Assembly (NCBI RefSeq): GCF_022581195.2
Contig: NC_061461.1
Location: 5,146,001-5,210,000 of the forward strand
Length of the DNA: 64,000 bases
Direction: 5' to 3'
Source: Helicoverpa zea
Taxonomy: Eukaryota; Arthropoda; Insecta; Lepidoptera; Noctuidae
The translations under genes were made by a program, and so were the position numbers. The notes beneath the pieces are model-generated. The model searched no databases and had not been told where the DNA came from. It saw only the letters and a list, made by a program, of their open reading frames with translations. Shown here one piece after another: positions 49,017-60,550 of this stretch. Numbering within the stretch: the first letter of the stretch is position 1; each line of letters opens with the position of its first letter.

Positions 49017-52000
49017 CTATGGGTTAACTAGGGTATATATCATTAAAGCCTCTCGTGACTTAGGTTGAGCCAGAATACAATGTAACGTCCCTAAATCTAA
49101 TCTATTAATATTCAAATTTTGAATAATTATATTTCGCTCAGATTCGTTCCTGACGCATTCCACTAAGAGATGGTATACGTCTTCTCTTTTTCCGCAAACC
49201 TCACAATTGGGAGAATCTACTTTTTGCATGAGATAGGCGAAAGCTCTTAGCGGCATGTGGCCGGAGCGGACCCGATGAGCAGTTACAATGATACGACGGT
49301 TCATGGTATTGCTATCAAACCATGGGATACGAGGAGGTTCTTTTTGTATAATTTTGTACCAAATTCCTTTTAATTTAGATTGCGCATCAAAGTATTCTTT
49401 CCATTTATCATAGCAATAGTTCTTAAATTTATGTAGTATTTCCGAACTCACAGGAAGAATATAAATCTCACATCCCGAAATTGCTGCCAAATTTGCTAAC
49501 CTGTCTGCCTCCTCATTACCCCTCAGCCCAATGTGTGACGGGATCCACTGCAACACTATGTTTATGTTATCTAGAAGAAGTGAGTGTATTTTTTTCAATA
49601 CATCGAAGGCAATCGATACACCTCTGTGCCCAGAGGCGCATCGTGCTAGATGTTGAAGGGCACTTTTGCTGTCGGTGAATATGACCACATCTGAGGTTCT
49701 TGGTAAAGTTTTTATGTAGGACAACGCTTTCGAAATTGCCAACATTTCTGCCGTCATAACGGATACCCTAGATACTATTCTAAAACACTCACTTCTTTTA
49801 GTAACCGAATCATAAAAAGCAGCTCCTATATGTAGACCTTTTGATCCGTCTGTGTACAATTTATAAAATGAACTATATTTTTCGTTTAGTTCTGACAGTA
49901 TATCATTTCTTAACGCATGAGTTTCATAGTACAATTTAGGTCTTGAAACGCTATTTAAATCAATTTTAAGGACATTATTAATTGCTATCAGGCTACACCA
50001 AACATTTAATTTATACATATCTAGAGGGCAAGTTGAGTATATTCTTTCTTCGCGAATGAGATTGAAGGTAGTCATTAACAAAGGTTTCTTTTTGTTCACC
50101 CAATATCTATTTGTTGCAAGCGGTCCCATCCTACACAACAACTTACTTGTGTCATCATTAGCTAAAGATTTAGCTTTAGAGCAAAACTTAAACGCCAGAT
50201 ATAATCGTCTTAAATGTAGTGGAGGTAAGCATAATTCGCTCTCCATTACGTGTATGGGAGTAGTTTTAATAAATCCCCCAATAGTTCTCATAGCTTTGTT
50301 TTGAACCCTATCTATTTTACATACTCTAGAATTAATACTACTGTCATACAGATAACATCCATAATCGATACGACTTCTTATCAAAGCTATGTATATTCGC
50401 CTTAAATGTATGGGATGCACACCCCACCCAGGTCCAGCCAACACTTTAATAATATTTAACAATTTCTGGCATTTTTCATTTAGTTCATTGATATGTCGAC
50501 CCCATCTGAGTGAAGAGTCCAACCACATACCTAAATACTTAACGTTGTCCACTCTTTCTAGCGGTATATTATTAACAATTATGCTAACTTCTTGTCTTCT
50601 ATAACCCCTGCTAAATAAACATAGTTGAGATTTTGATGCTGATAGTTCTAAACCTATTTCACGTAAGATTTTAATGATTATGTTTATGGACTTTTGCATA
50701 TGAGTAACGCTATCATTTAAATTCTTACAGCTAGTCAATATTGCAAAGTCATCTGCGTATTGCGTATTTATTTTTTTATTGTATTGACATATTTGAATAA
50801 TGTGGTCATTATTATTTTTTGCAATTTCCATAGTAACAATGTTAAATAACAGTGGTGACATTGGGTCTCCTTGTGCAAGTCCCCGATTAGTCCATCTAAC
50901 GATATCATTTTCGATACCTAATTCATCTCTAATAGTTAAATGTCTCTCGCACAAAAAGGCCCACAGATAATTGCATATTCTACTTCCAACTTGTAGTTTA
51001 TCTAGAGTTTGGACAACGCTGTCTATTAGGACATTATTATACGCGTTTTCAATATCGAGAAAGCATGCCAAAGTTGGATTGTTCTTTGTAAATCCAATCT
51101 GAATATTAGTGACAGCTTGAGCGAGAGAATCCAAACATGAACGTCCCCTTCGAAAACCTGTTGTGCCAGAAGACAATATCATATTGTGTTCAATAAACCA
51201 TTCCATTCTTTTATTTAACATCAGGTGAAAGATTTTACATAAACAGGATATTAATGATATTGGTCTTAACTTGATGTCTCTATTAGTAGTATTTTGTTTT
51301 GGTATAGGAATTATTTTAATTTTGCGCCATTCAATAGGGATTTTACTCGAGGTAAATATTTCGTTGTACAATTCAATCAAAAATGTTTTTGCTATAAGAG
51401 GGAGATTGTATATCATGGAGTATGTGATGTCATCGTCACCTGGGGCTGTATCTTTTTTCTTTATGCACGATTCCAGCTCTTGATAGGTGAATTCAGATTC
51501 TAATAATAAGTTATTTGATGTAAAAAAAGGTTTGGAAGACTGAACTGAATCAGGGGCCAAGTTGTGCAAAAGTTCCTGTTTTTTATCAATTGAAGCGTAA
51601 TACTTATCTCTCCTGTAACCTTTAATCCACCTCATTCTGCTCCACATTTCAGAAGAAGAAATACCGCTATCAACTTCTGTGCAAAATTTTTGCCAGTTTT
51701 CATTTCTGGTTCGACGTATTTCTTCTTGGGCCTTTAAAGTTTTATCTTCTAACACAGTTAAATTTCCCGGAGTAGGATTTCGTCTAAATTGCGACAGTGC
51801 TAGTCTTCTTTCTGCTACCACCTTCGATAGTTCCTGATTCCAATAAGGCTTAGGTTTGAAAATCTTTTTTGGATCATTGCAGATTTTAATGGAAGGGATG
51901 TTTTTATCTGCCGATTTATTAATAATATTGATGAAAGATGTATACTTTTCTTGTGTGGTGCCAGCACAGGTAGATCTTTTAAACAAAGTTTCAATATCTT

Positions 52001-52757
52001 CAGAATATGCTGACCAGTTAGCTTTTTTAAAATTCCTCTTTTTTATTTTCTGTGACACAAAATCCCGGTAGTTAATTTTGATTTTGATTATTAAATGATC
52101 ACTGCCTAAAGTTTCAAATACACCCCACTTGCATAGAATTGCAACATCGGACGAGGTAAAGGTAATGTCCGGTGATGTTTGTTGTAATAAGTTATTCACA
52201 AGTTTAACTCTAGTTGCGCTGCCATCATTGATGGGTATAAAACCATTGTCTAGTGCCGAATCCATGATTTGATTTCCTCTCGCGTCATTTTTATACGACC
52301 AATTCGAGTGGTGCCCGTTAAAGTCTCCAGCTATTATGGTTTTACTCGTGTATAGTGAGAATAAATTATCCCAGTCAGATTGTCTAGTTGTTACAGAGGG
52401 TGAACAATAAATTGATATTATATTTTCTAAGTATTTACAATTAAATATCTTTACGTGTATCATTTCTATGCCAGTATTATTAATTCTTGTAGACTTTATT
52501 TCGGATTTTAAAGAATTATGTATCACAACTGCAACACCGCCATATCTGTCATGTCGATCTCTCCTGTAAATACTATATTGTGAAATGTTCAAGTGGCTTC
52601 CCTCCTCCAACCATGTTTCACAGACTATTGCAATGTGTATTTTGTCTCTGACCAGCAGTGACTCAAATTCTGTCAACTTTGGTCTTAAACTTTGCGAGTT
52701 CCACTGCAGTATATTAATACAAAAATCTTTAATATTGTTACTATCCATCAAAACCAT
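49017..52757 (-). CDS. LINE ORF2: endonuclease-reverse transcriptase-RNase H
   Basis: 1246 residues, unbroken. The N-terminal apurinic-type endonuclease (about 12-225) shows LQWNSQS (17-23), CETW with catalytic Glu47, GDFNGHHSNW (about 142) and SDH (about 220). The reverse transcriptase (about 460-740) shows LRPISL, FLDIENAYNNV, GLAQGDPMSPLLFN (about 630) and the catalytic YADD at about 667. RNase H (about 963-1095) carries YTDGSKG (about 967), AEMLAISKAL, FTDSKSAL and GNEEADRLA, so its acidic residues are all present. A C-terminal zinc-binding motif, C-x2-C-x7-H-x4-C, sits near 1183-1199. The protein nicks chromosomal DNA and primes reverse transcription there. All catalytic motifs look intact, so the copy may be competent. 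Confidence 0.93.
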   Translation of the reverse strand: MVLMDSNNIKDFCINILQWNSQSLRPKLTEFESLLVRDKIHIAIVCETWLEEGSHLNISQYSIYRRDRHDRYGGVAVVIHNSLKSEIKSTRINNTGIEMIHVKIFNCKYLENIISIYCSPSVTTRQSDWDNLFSLYTSKTIIAGDFNGHHSNWSYKNDARGNQIMDSALDNGFIPINDGSATRVKLVNNLLQQTSPDITFTSSDVAILCKWGVFETLGSDHLIIKIKINYRDFVSQKIKKRNFKKANWSAYSEDIETLFKRSTCAGTTQEKYTSFINIINKSADKNIPSIKICNDPKKIFKPKPYWNQELSKVVAERRLALSQFRRNPTPGNLTVLEDKTLKAQEEIRRTRNENWQKFCTEVDSGISSSEMWSRMRWIKGYRRDKYYASIDKKQELLHNLAPDSVQSSKPFFTSNNLLLESEFTYQELESCIKKKDTAPGDDDITYSMIYNLPLIAKTFLIELYNEIFTSSKIPIEWRKIKIIPIPKQNTTNRDIKLRPISLISCLCKIFHLMLNKRMEWFIEHNMILSSGTTGFRRGRSCLDSLAQAVTNIQIGFTKNNPTLACFLDIENAYNNVLIDSVVQTLDKLQVGSRICNYLWAFLCERHLTIRDELGIENDIVRWTNRGLAQGDPMSPLLFNIVTMEIAKNNNDHIIQICQYNKKINTQYADDFAILTSCKNLNDSVTHMQKSINIIIKILREIGLELSASKSQLCLFSRGYRRQEVSIIVNNIPLERVDNVKYLGMWLDSSLRWGRHINELNEKCQKLLNIIKVLAGPGWGVHPIHLRRIYIALIRSRIDYGCYLYDSSINSRVCKIDRVQNKAMRTIGGFIKTTPIHVMESELCLPPLHLRRLYLAFKFCSKAKSLANDDTSKLLCRMGPLATNRYWVNKKKPLLMTTFNLIREERIYSTCPLDMYKLNVWCSLIAINNVLKIDLNSVSRPKLYYETHALRNDILSELNEKYSSFYKLYTDGSKGLHIGAAFYDSVTKRSECFRIVSRVSVMTAEMLAISKALSYIKTLPRTSDVVIFTDSKSALQHLARCASGHRGVSIAFDVLKKIHSLLLDNINIVLQWIPSHIGLRGNEEADRLANLAAISGCEIYILPVSSEILHKFKNYCYDKWKEYFDAQSKLKGIWYKIIQKEPPRIPWFDSNTMNRRIIVTAHRVRSGHMPLRAFAYLMQKVDSPNCEVCGKREDVYHLLVECVRNESERNIIIQNLNINRLDLGTLHCILAQPKSREALMIYTLVNP

Positions 52758-54249
52758 GGAATATCTTGTTAATAAAATCTCCCTTTTTTATGATTTCTAC
52801 TACATATGTACATATTTCTCCAAAAATAATTTTACAAAAGCATTTCACCTTCTCTTCAAAATTCGATTTAGACATAATAATTACTTTTAATTTCTGCAAT
52901 AATTTAAAGAATGTTATTTTAAGAGTGCTTTTATCCTTTTCTTCTTTTTGCTCTGAAGCCTGTTGTTCGGCGACACTATCGTCGCTCCATTCCATCCTCA
53001 AAGTTTCTATATCCCCATCTTCTTCAGTCACTAACTTTTTGTTTATCTTTTTCTTTTGTCCTGTTCTTCTATTTTGTCCATGCAGCTCTTCAGATGATAT
53101 TGTTTCATTTTCTTCATAATTGATTTCCTGCTCTATGCATTTATCAGGAATGTCATTCAGTAATGCATCTCGGTAACTTTTAGATTGACTAACCGATTTC
53201 TGTTCCGATGTTTGTTCACTTGATTTAACTGTATGTGTCACGTCCTCTCTATTTTTCAATAGCAGCTCCAAAGCCTTCTTGTATGAACAGGCTTCTTTGC
53301 ACATAATATTTCGAAGCTCTTTCTCTTTTAGAAATACAGGGCAGGTTTTATCAAATGCCAAATGGGGGCCTCTGCAATTTAAGCATTTGAAGACTTTTAT
53401 TTCACAATTGGTGTGATTTTGACCACACTTCGGACATAAGACTTTTTTTAACGGGCAGTATTTTCTTATATGTCCATACTTCCAACAGCCGGAGCATTGA
53501 GAGACTGGAAAAGTATAAGGCTCGACTTTAAACCTGCAACCGTATCCATATACATACGGTGGTAAAGTCGGGCCCTTGAAACATATCCTTATGGTCTCAC
53601 TTTCAATCCAATTGCCCTCATTATTTAATCTCTTGAGTCGTATTATAGAAATTATATCCGTATCACATTTTAAAGTATTTTGTAGCTCTTCGATTTCAGT
53701 CTCCAAATCTATTTGTTTAATCAATCCGTAAGATACACTTAATTCAGATGTCATTTGACATTTCAATCCTAGTTCTGCTATTTCTTTGCAATTTAATAGG
53801 GCATTGGCTTTTCCTTGTGACTCAAATAATATTAAGACTTTAAAGCTACTCTTGTATTTAATTCTGTTTATATCATCTATGTTATATTTTCTCAACATTT
53901 TAGCTAGGGCAATCTGTTTCGGTAATGGTTCTTTAGAAGTCATACAAATTTCAAATTTATTATTTTCTGCAATGCGGGTAGTCATGTCAATATGCGGCAG
54001 ACCATCAATGGATGGGTTCCGATTCAAACGTTTTGCTTTTCTGTTCACAGTTACAAAACCTTCTTCGTCCACAACTTCTTCACATTCATTGCTTTCGCTC
54101 CTTTCTCTCTTATTTCGTTGTAGGTCAACAGTTCCTAAGTTATTTTTCAACAAACCTTCATCATCTTGACTCGTAATATTTTCATCTTCACTACAATCGC
54201 TCAACAATCCGACAGGACTGGGTATATCTTGATTATTTGTATCACTCAT
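52741..54249 (-). CDS. LINE ORF1: zinc-knuckle nucleocapsid-like protein
   Basis: 502 residues from the ATG at 54249; the longer frame to 54279 would need a GTG start, so I reject it. The N-terminal 90 residues are acidic and polar. A region around 95-240 is predicted to be RNA-binding by analogy with LINE ORF1 proteins. Three zinc knuckles follow at about 252-306: CSGCWKYGHIRKYC (C-x2-C-x4-H-x4-C), CPKCGQNHTNC and CLNCRGPHLAFDKTC. After them comes a Lys/Glu/Ser-rich tail and a final hydrophobic, Lys-rich segment. Such proteins coat the element RNA and carry it to the nucleus as an RNP with ORF2. Its stop overlaps the start of ORF2 by 17 nt. Confidence 0.88.
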   Translation of the reverse strand: MSDTNNQDIPSPVGLLSDCSEDENITSQDDEGLLKNNLGTVDLQRNKRERSESNECEEVVDEEGFVTVNRKAKRLNRNPSIDGLPHIDMTTRIAENNKFEICMTSKEPLPKQIALAKMLRKYNIDDINRIKYKSSFKVLILFESQGKANALLNCKEIAELGLKCQMTSELSVSYGLIKQIDLETEIEELQNTLKCDTDIISIIRLKRLNNEGNWIESETIRICFKGPTLPPYVYGYGCRFKVEPYTFPVSQCSGCWKYGHIRKYCPLKKVLCPKCGQNHTNCEIKVFKCLNCRGPHLAFDKTCPVFLKEKELRNIMCKEACSYKKALELLLKNREDVTHTVKSSEQTSEQKSVSQSKSYRDALLNDIPDKCIEQEINYEENETISSEELHGQNRRTGQKKKINKKLVTEEDGDIETLRMEWSDDSVAEQQASEQKEEKDKSTLKITFFKLLQKLKVIIMSKSNFEEKVKCFCKIIFGEICTYVVEIIKKGDFINKIFHGFDG

Positions 54250-54352
54250 TATTATCGACAGCGGGTAGCCGTAAAACACTAGAAAACATTGCGATAACTG
54301 GACGGCTTAGGCCAACGCGAGCGCTTGACTCACCGATCCGCGCGCAACTGTG

Positions 54353-54363
54353 CTACTAATGAT
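54353..54363 (+). repeat. LINE target-site duplication, 5' side
   Basis: ctactaatgat, identical to 48855-48865; fixes the 5' end of the LINE at 54352. Confidence 0.8.
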
Positions 54364-54849
54364 CATACTTAAAACAGCTAGAATATTAGACCTCTGTAAT
54401 GAGCAACAGAAAAATAAAGTTCACGAACAAAACGGTTTGAAATAATAATATTAAGTATTATTATAATTCTCGCGTAACGAAATAAGCGCGTTCAGACGAT
54501 TATATTAAGAACTTAATTTTATCCCGGCACCTCAAGTTTTCCATAACATTGTATGAGAAGGCAATTAAGAGAATGTACTGTACTCAGTTAGAATTACGAG
54601 GGTAAAGGTAATCTCACACGTGCATTGTGTATGCTATGAGTTGTCGAAAGATACATCTTTCGTAATTACCTAATTTGTATTTCTAAGCAAGGTTTACTCG
54701 ACTGAGTTATTCGCAATCTCGTTTGTGAAGGAATTATGCTAATTGGTTTTATAAGAGCCTTTTGTTATGAAAACTAGTGATAAAATATAAAACTTAAAAT
54801 GTAAACAAAGTGAAAAATATATTCATGTATACTAAAATACAGCTACAGT

Positions 54850-54920
54850 TACAGCCTTTTTATCGTCCCACTGCTGGGCACAGACCTCCTCTCACACGGA
54901 GAAGGATTGAGCATTAATAA
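54850..54920 (+). repeat. Fragment of a dispersed lepidopteran repeat
   Basis: ATCGTCCCACTGCTGGGCAC and CCTCCTCTCACACGGAGAAG are words of a repeat that recurs throughout moth genomes. It is an isolated piece without ends. Recognition is from memory of the motif. Confidence 0.45.
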
Positions 54921-57900
54921 TAATTTGTGAAAAATCATGTTTACGTTTTCTATTCTGTTTTCTGTAAAAATTACAAATATAGGTACTAAAAATCTTTATA
55001 AATAAAACAATACAACGCTTCTTTTATGTCGGTATCTTATTACAGGATAATCAAAGGCCAAGCAAAAATTATCAAAAAGAAACGTACCCACCATTTATTT
55101 AAAATAGCGTTTCATACCTACCTTAAGCAAATTTTCACAAGTTAGACGCAATAGGCAAGTAGTTACGTTCTTATTAGTATAATATTCATACTAGTTACTA
55201 TAATAACAGTTTGCCTAATGAATTGCGTACTAGTTGTTTAATTTAGTTCAGGTTTGGAGTTTCTTGGGCTTACTATGCGTAAGTACAAGGCTATAATGTG
55301 ACTCTGAGGCACGAAGCGTAAGCGTAATGTTAGCATATTGACACTACACTAGAACTTTTAGTAGAAAAGAAATTCTTATGATACGATTCCGCGAATGACC
55401 AATATTTAGATGAGTATGCCTGCATCACATTATTATAATATTAATTCAATTTTTAATTACTTTTGAGTGTGTGTTATTACATAGATACTAGTATATTTTG
55501 TGTGTATATAAGTAAGCCTCTAAAAACGTAACTAAGACATTTTATGTTTCTACTAATAAGTCTCATGTTCGTTACTTGAAAATGTTATTATTACCTGACT
55601 ATACCTGAACCTATAACCTGAATATTACCTATAGCTTATAATTACCAATAGAAGGAATAAAATTACAGAAGTACCTACGAGGTTTTGTAACTCACTGCTT
55701 TGTTTAAGGTAAATAAATCTATCAATAAAAATAAATAATCTCTCTGTGTTCAAGACGATCTTTCTAAACCACCTTTAGTATACACTTATTTTACACAAAG
55801 TACACGCAACTCTATTTACTAAAGTGCTGTGTTTGTACAAAAGTTTAGATGACTTCGATATGTATTAAACTGATATAACTAAAAGTTTCCTCAGCCATAA
55901 AGTCCCAGACGTGATCTATCATTCTGTTGCTCTCAGAACTTCTTCACTATAACTTTAGCTACACTATTATTTATACGTCTAAATACAAATAAAAATACTA
56001 AACTTTTTGTATTCCGTCATTGAAACATGTTGACAAATGATATTTTTCAATGACCTGAAAAAAAGTCAATGCTGAATATTTTTGTATTATGATACAAGAT
56101 GTTTATTTAATGAAAATGTTATTAAAAAAAAAAAAAAAAAAAAAACTTTTCAACATTGACAGAAGACATCCCTATTCTGTTAATTTAAAGGTTTGTACAA
56201 ACTAATATTAGGAAATATATTATTATGTTCTAATGTTTAATTCAGGTAGACACTTATATTAATCTGCTATAATTAAGTGTGAACCAGGTCTTTTTATAAA
56301 CACTTCTAGTTAAATAAAACGAGGTATTTTACAAGCTTGTTATAGTGTTATTAAAATAGTTCTTTATAGACATGTAGGCGGAATGGACTATTCGTGTAAA
56401 CTAGCTATTGACTATGGCACCGTTCAACACGGATTATGTTCTAAAATAGGACCGCACTATAAAATAGGGTGATATAGTGATCCAGTTAAAATTATTATTG
56501 GATTACGTACTTGTTTGTCAATGTTATTTATTCAGAATATAGTAAAAAATCTTTTTTTTTGCTTTTTAATATACTTATTCCTCTCAAAAAACCGAACATA
56601 CAGAAATGATAATTGCAAACGAAAAGATCAAACATACATTAATAACCTTCCTAGAAGTCAATATACACACAACATAATAACGCCTAAACCTTTGAACTTA
56701 ATACCAAATCAAATCATAAATATTTTATTCAGAAAAAGTGGAAGTATTTTTAATTTATGATCCAATTATATTTATATAAAAACATAGTAGGAGAATTGTA
56801 TTGTAATAGGATATCAATCACAGTTGGATCGGCATCCTTAATTTGAAATGTTTTGAGTATCATTGAAAAACGTTTTAAATTACAATTATTAACAGCGTCC
56901 TCTATTATTAATACTGCATTGTTAGTACCTAGTTTCAAATAAGTAAGGGTCTAGATATTTGGTAAATACATTTTTGTATGTTTGCGTCAGTATCGCAGTC
57001 ACAAGTCGCCGACCCTCTCGAAATACCTCCATATAGAGAGTTGCTGCCTAATTACTTCCAGCTACCATTAGTTGCTACCAATTGCCACCCTCGTGGTTTT
57101 GAAGATATTCAGCATCTAAAGGTGACAGCTATTCTTGTAAATTAAGTACTTCAGAAAGTTTGTCACCGAAGTTATCTTCACAAAAAAATCTTCAATAAAT
57201 AAAACAAAATGATTTACTTTACTTTTCTCGGATAACTACGGATTTTTTTCCTTGTAAGTATGATGTCATTCCATTTAACATTTATAGACTACCATTATAG
57301 TTGATTAGATGTTTTACAACAGTGATTATAAATTAATCAACTGGAAGATTCAGACCTCGTTAGCGGACGAACAAAAAACCAAGAATTAATTATTAATCAT
57401 ATTTTTGACACCACATTAAAATAAATCGAGGTGCTACTTAAAAACAGAACTTTTTATATGACATTTTTTTGCACTAACTTGTACGAACTTTGAATAAATT
57501 ATGTATGAATTTATTGATAGAAAAAAGTCGTTCATAAATTATTTAGCTCGCATATAAAATTTAAAATTCTTTTAGTACTGAAATACGTGGTACATTTCAA
57601 AGAATACACAAAGCAGATTCACCTGGAGCTACATTATCTATGCAATGTTCACATAAACTTTTATTTGAATTGCAAACCGCTGAAAAGTGTTTCGACGTAA
57701 ACGCTTGATGTTTAGAGAGGCACTTTAAAAAAACTTCTAGGTATAAAGTGTAGTTCAGAATTCGCGACCGCACTATCTGCGTAGAAAGTCTTATAATGGA
57801 TACGACGCTGCATATTCCGTAAAAATGAAGCTGTTTTTTTAATTGTTCTATAAAATTTCGAGTATAATGTGTCTAGACATAATTTGAATTTTCAAACTAC

Positions 57901-60349
57901 TGCCGTATTTTGTTTTAGTACTTTTTGTTTAGCCATTGTTTATTGCGAAACTGAAAGTTTCCGTAGCACATTACCTTAGCAGTAAACTACCTCTTATAAA
58001 AGAGAAGTCTTGTTGTATCATAATATGCTTTTTCTATTTAGATTTTAGACTATACATTTAACAAAAATTAAAAAAAAAACAATGATCAACACATTAAACT
58101 TTAATCAAAAACATATAATCCACACAATTTTATCTATAAGATTTCAGATAAATACTGCTATCGAAATGACAAGCAGAAGTGTGTCATATCCATATACTTC
58201 AAACTGTAAGCGTGGAACGCATAAATAACGTTTCGTTGCACGTCGCATCTTATGCACGTATAACTCATAACATTCATAAAATGATTACGTGAGAAGGAGT
58301 AACTTGGTCGTACCATCCCGTGTTCCATTCAGGAGACACAGTGCCCTTTTGCGCTGATTTTTATTCGAATTTAGACTTTTTTGAAAAAGTGTTTTTGAAT
58401 TTACCTAAATATAAACTTGAGCTTTTGTTAATTGTGTACCTATATAGGTAATTTTTGTTAATTGTGTACACCTAATATATTGGTGTTAAGTGAGAAAGTT
58501 GTTTACAGATCCTTATAAAAAAAAAAAAAAAAATTGTTGAAGCGATAATAAATTCATGGTCGCACGTGATAAACAAAAATAATGTTTCCTTTTATTTATG
58601 AATGACAAAAATCCCACTCAAACCGCGAGAACTTTACATACCAAAGTTCACATATGAGTGAAGATTAAGAACCTCATCAATACTTCCCTTTCCCACAGTC
58701 TTATGACTCGCATTTTATTCGATTAGCTGGTTATTGAAAAACATGGTATTCAAGAAACTTTTATCTCTGTCAAAACCAATAAAATAATACCGGATACATC
58801 GATACGAGTATTGCTGTAGATGTATTGGTATTCGCCAATACCTTTCAATTGCACTTACCATAAATTAATTGTCGTTTCAACGTTAATTTAATTTAAACAG
58901 AATATTCAGTATTAATCGTCGGCAGTGGTCAAATTAGTTCGAACCTGTCACATTCGATTTTATACCTTACGCACTAGCAACAAGATTGTTTTTAGGGTAT
59001 AATGAGGCAGGAAACGAAGTCCCATTAATGTTTGCATGTCCACCCTTTCTGGCCTCATAACTGATATGTAAATAACAACAAATTACACCTCATTAAAACT
59101 CATTTTATTGTATATTTGGTAATTTAATTCGTTAATTATTATTCGTATATCCTATACCGTAAGCTTTAGCTGAAATAATACATAAATTTGAACGTTATCA
59201 AAGCATAAAGATAACATTATGTTATCAGAATTAGAATTACTTTAATGTACTTTTTATGATAATTTCGAAAGTTGATGAAAAGTACGATTAGAACTTTAAT
59301 TAATAGCACATTTTAATTGGTCAAACTAAATCTTGTGGGGTGACATCTGGTTCTTTAGAGTATCTTAATAAAAGTCACTGTTTCAAGTTACCATGAAATA
59401 TAATATTTTCACGTTGGAGACGACATTTTGCAAAATCCAACCGTACAATGCATTTTCTTTCTTCACTAGTACTTTTATAACGAACCATTATGCTTTACAT
59501 TTTAAAGGCACAAGATATCATTTATGAATAAAAGAAAACAATTTAGTCGTTATTATGCAACACAGGACCGCTAAAGTCCTTTGTTTCGCCCTTTATTTAG
59601 CAACAGTAGCCGAACCGGCGCACACTGTCAACTCTATTAAGAAAAAAAATAATATAAAAAGAAATAAAAAAGCAAATTAAAAGCCGAGACTAGAGTCCCG
59701 ACCATTCAAGCGCGAATAAAAGTGTTTAATTAAAGTGTTGTTATTGATGGGGACCCCGCGAGATGGCGTTTAATCAACAGCTGTACTGTTCGGACTGCTT
59801 TCGACTTTATTTTTAATTCGACTTAATTGCGAGAGTTACGACGCCGTTCGGTCGAAGGACCGGAACGTTTTACGCTTCAAACCTTTATTGGAGTGAAGGT
59901 TCGATCTTAATTACTAAAATGTGTACAACTGCCTCTATGTTGCTGTTTGTGCAGCCAAGACAATAGTTGCACAAGAATGTAATAGAAACTTCCTCCTGCA
60001 GCCAAACTGGGGACGTTCCTCGGTTAATTAAAATTATTGCTTCCAGTACAATTTGATGCGATAATATATTGTCTTGGTATACAGTATGCGTTGAAATCGA
60101 AACGTGACTTTACTCGTAATGTAATTAAGGAAAGATAACGGTACATTTTTTGATGTATGATCTACTGACGAGCAATTAGCTACAAAGTTAATTGTAGGGC
60201 TGTCTCTCGCACTTAAAACGCTGTGCTATTATATTTTAAACATCAATTTAGTAACTTCTGCCAAAGATTTATTACAGATTTATTTGTATATAATTTAATT
60301 TATTTTTATCTTAATAATTAAAAGAGTGACCAACGGTATGGAGTTAATA
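54921..60349. other. AT-rich non-coding DNA
   Basis: No supported exon. It contains an A21 run (about 56125-56145) flanked by a 12-bp inverted pair (GTCAATGCTGAA near 56065, TTCAACATTGAC near 56149), another A run (about 58518-58533), and a 17-bp direct repeat, ttttgttaattgtgtac, at 58423-58439 and 58453-58469. The segment 59560-59900 is relatively GC-rich and could be regulatory. Confidence 0.4.
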
Positions 60350-60550
60350 TTAGTTAAACAGTACCTTGATGTAAGCTGCGCAGGATATCTTATTTTCCGA
60401 TACTGTTGTCAATTGCAGGAACAAAAGGGCCAAATAAAGCACTAACCAAAGAATTCCAACAGAAAGCTCACTGTTTATAAAAGCAAGCCCTGTTCCGCCA
60501 ACGCCGAATTCGATTCCGATTTCGATCATTAAAAGCCAAACCAGAGCCAT
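60350..60550 (-). CDS. Candidate hydrophobic ORF or exon
   Basis: 66 codons from an ATG at 60550. The reading has two hydrophobic segments (MALVWLLMIEIGIEFGVGG near the start, VGILWLVLYLALLFLQ in the middle) and uses more GC-ending codons than neighbouring chance ORFs. A possible splice donor (ATCAAG|GTACTG) lies near its end, so it might be a first exon of a membrane protein. No family is recognised and no partner exon was found; it may be chance. Confidence 0.22.
   Translation of the reverse strand: MALVWLLMIEIGIEFGVGGTGLAFINSELSVGILWLVLYLALLFLQLTTVSENKISCAAYIKVLFN

Larger units (their letters stand above)
48866..54352 (-). mobile_element. Full-length I-like non-LTR retrotransposon (LINE)
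   Basis: The 5487-bp element runs right to left. It begins CACAGTTGCGCGCGGATCGG (54352 downward), has a 5' UTR of about 103 nt, ORF1, ORF2, and a 3' UTR of about 140 nt with AATAAA (48884-48879) and an A9 tail (48873-48865). An 11-bp direct repeat, ctactaatgat, flanks it (48855-48865 and 54353-54363). Both ORFs are free of stops or frameshifts. Endonuclease, RT and a C-terminal RNase H with a zinc-knuckle ORF1 is the layout of the I clade; related RNase H-bearing clades (LOA, Nimb) are alternatives. The short 5' UTR starting at CAGT fits the internal promoters of this group. Confidence 0.9.

Noticed and set aside
49481..54169. Several plus-strand ORFs of 65-127 codons
   Set aside because: All are antisense shadows of the LINE ORFs.
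54250..54279. N-terminal extension of LINE ORF1
   Set aside because: Would need a GTG start; the ATG at 54249 is the sensible start and leaves a short 5' UTR.
56100..56165. A21 run with flanking inverted 12-mers as a mobile-element end
   Set aside because: The arms are short and no further structure supports an element.
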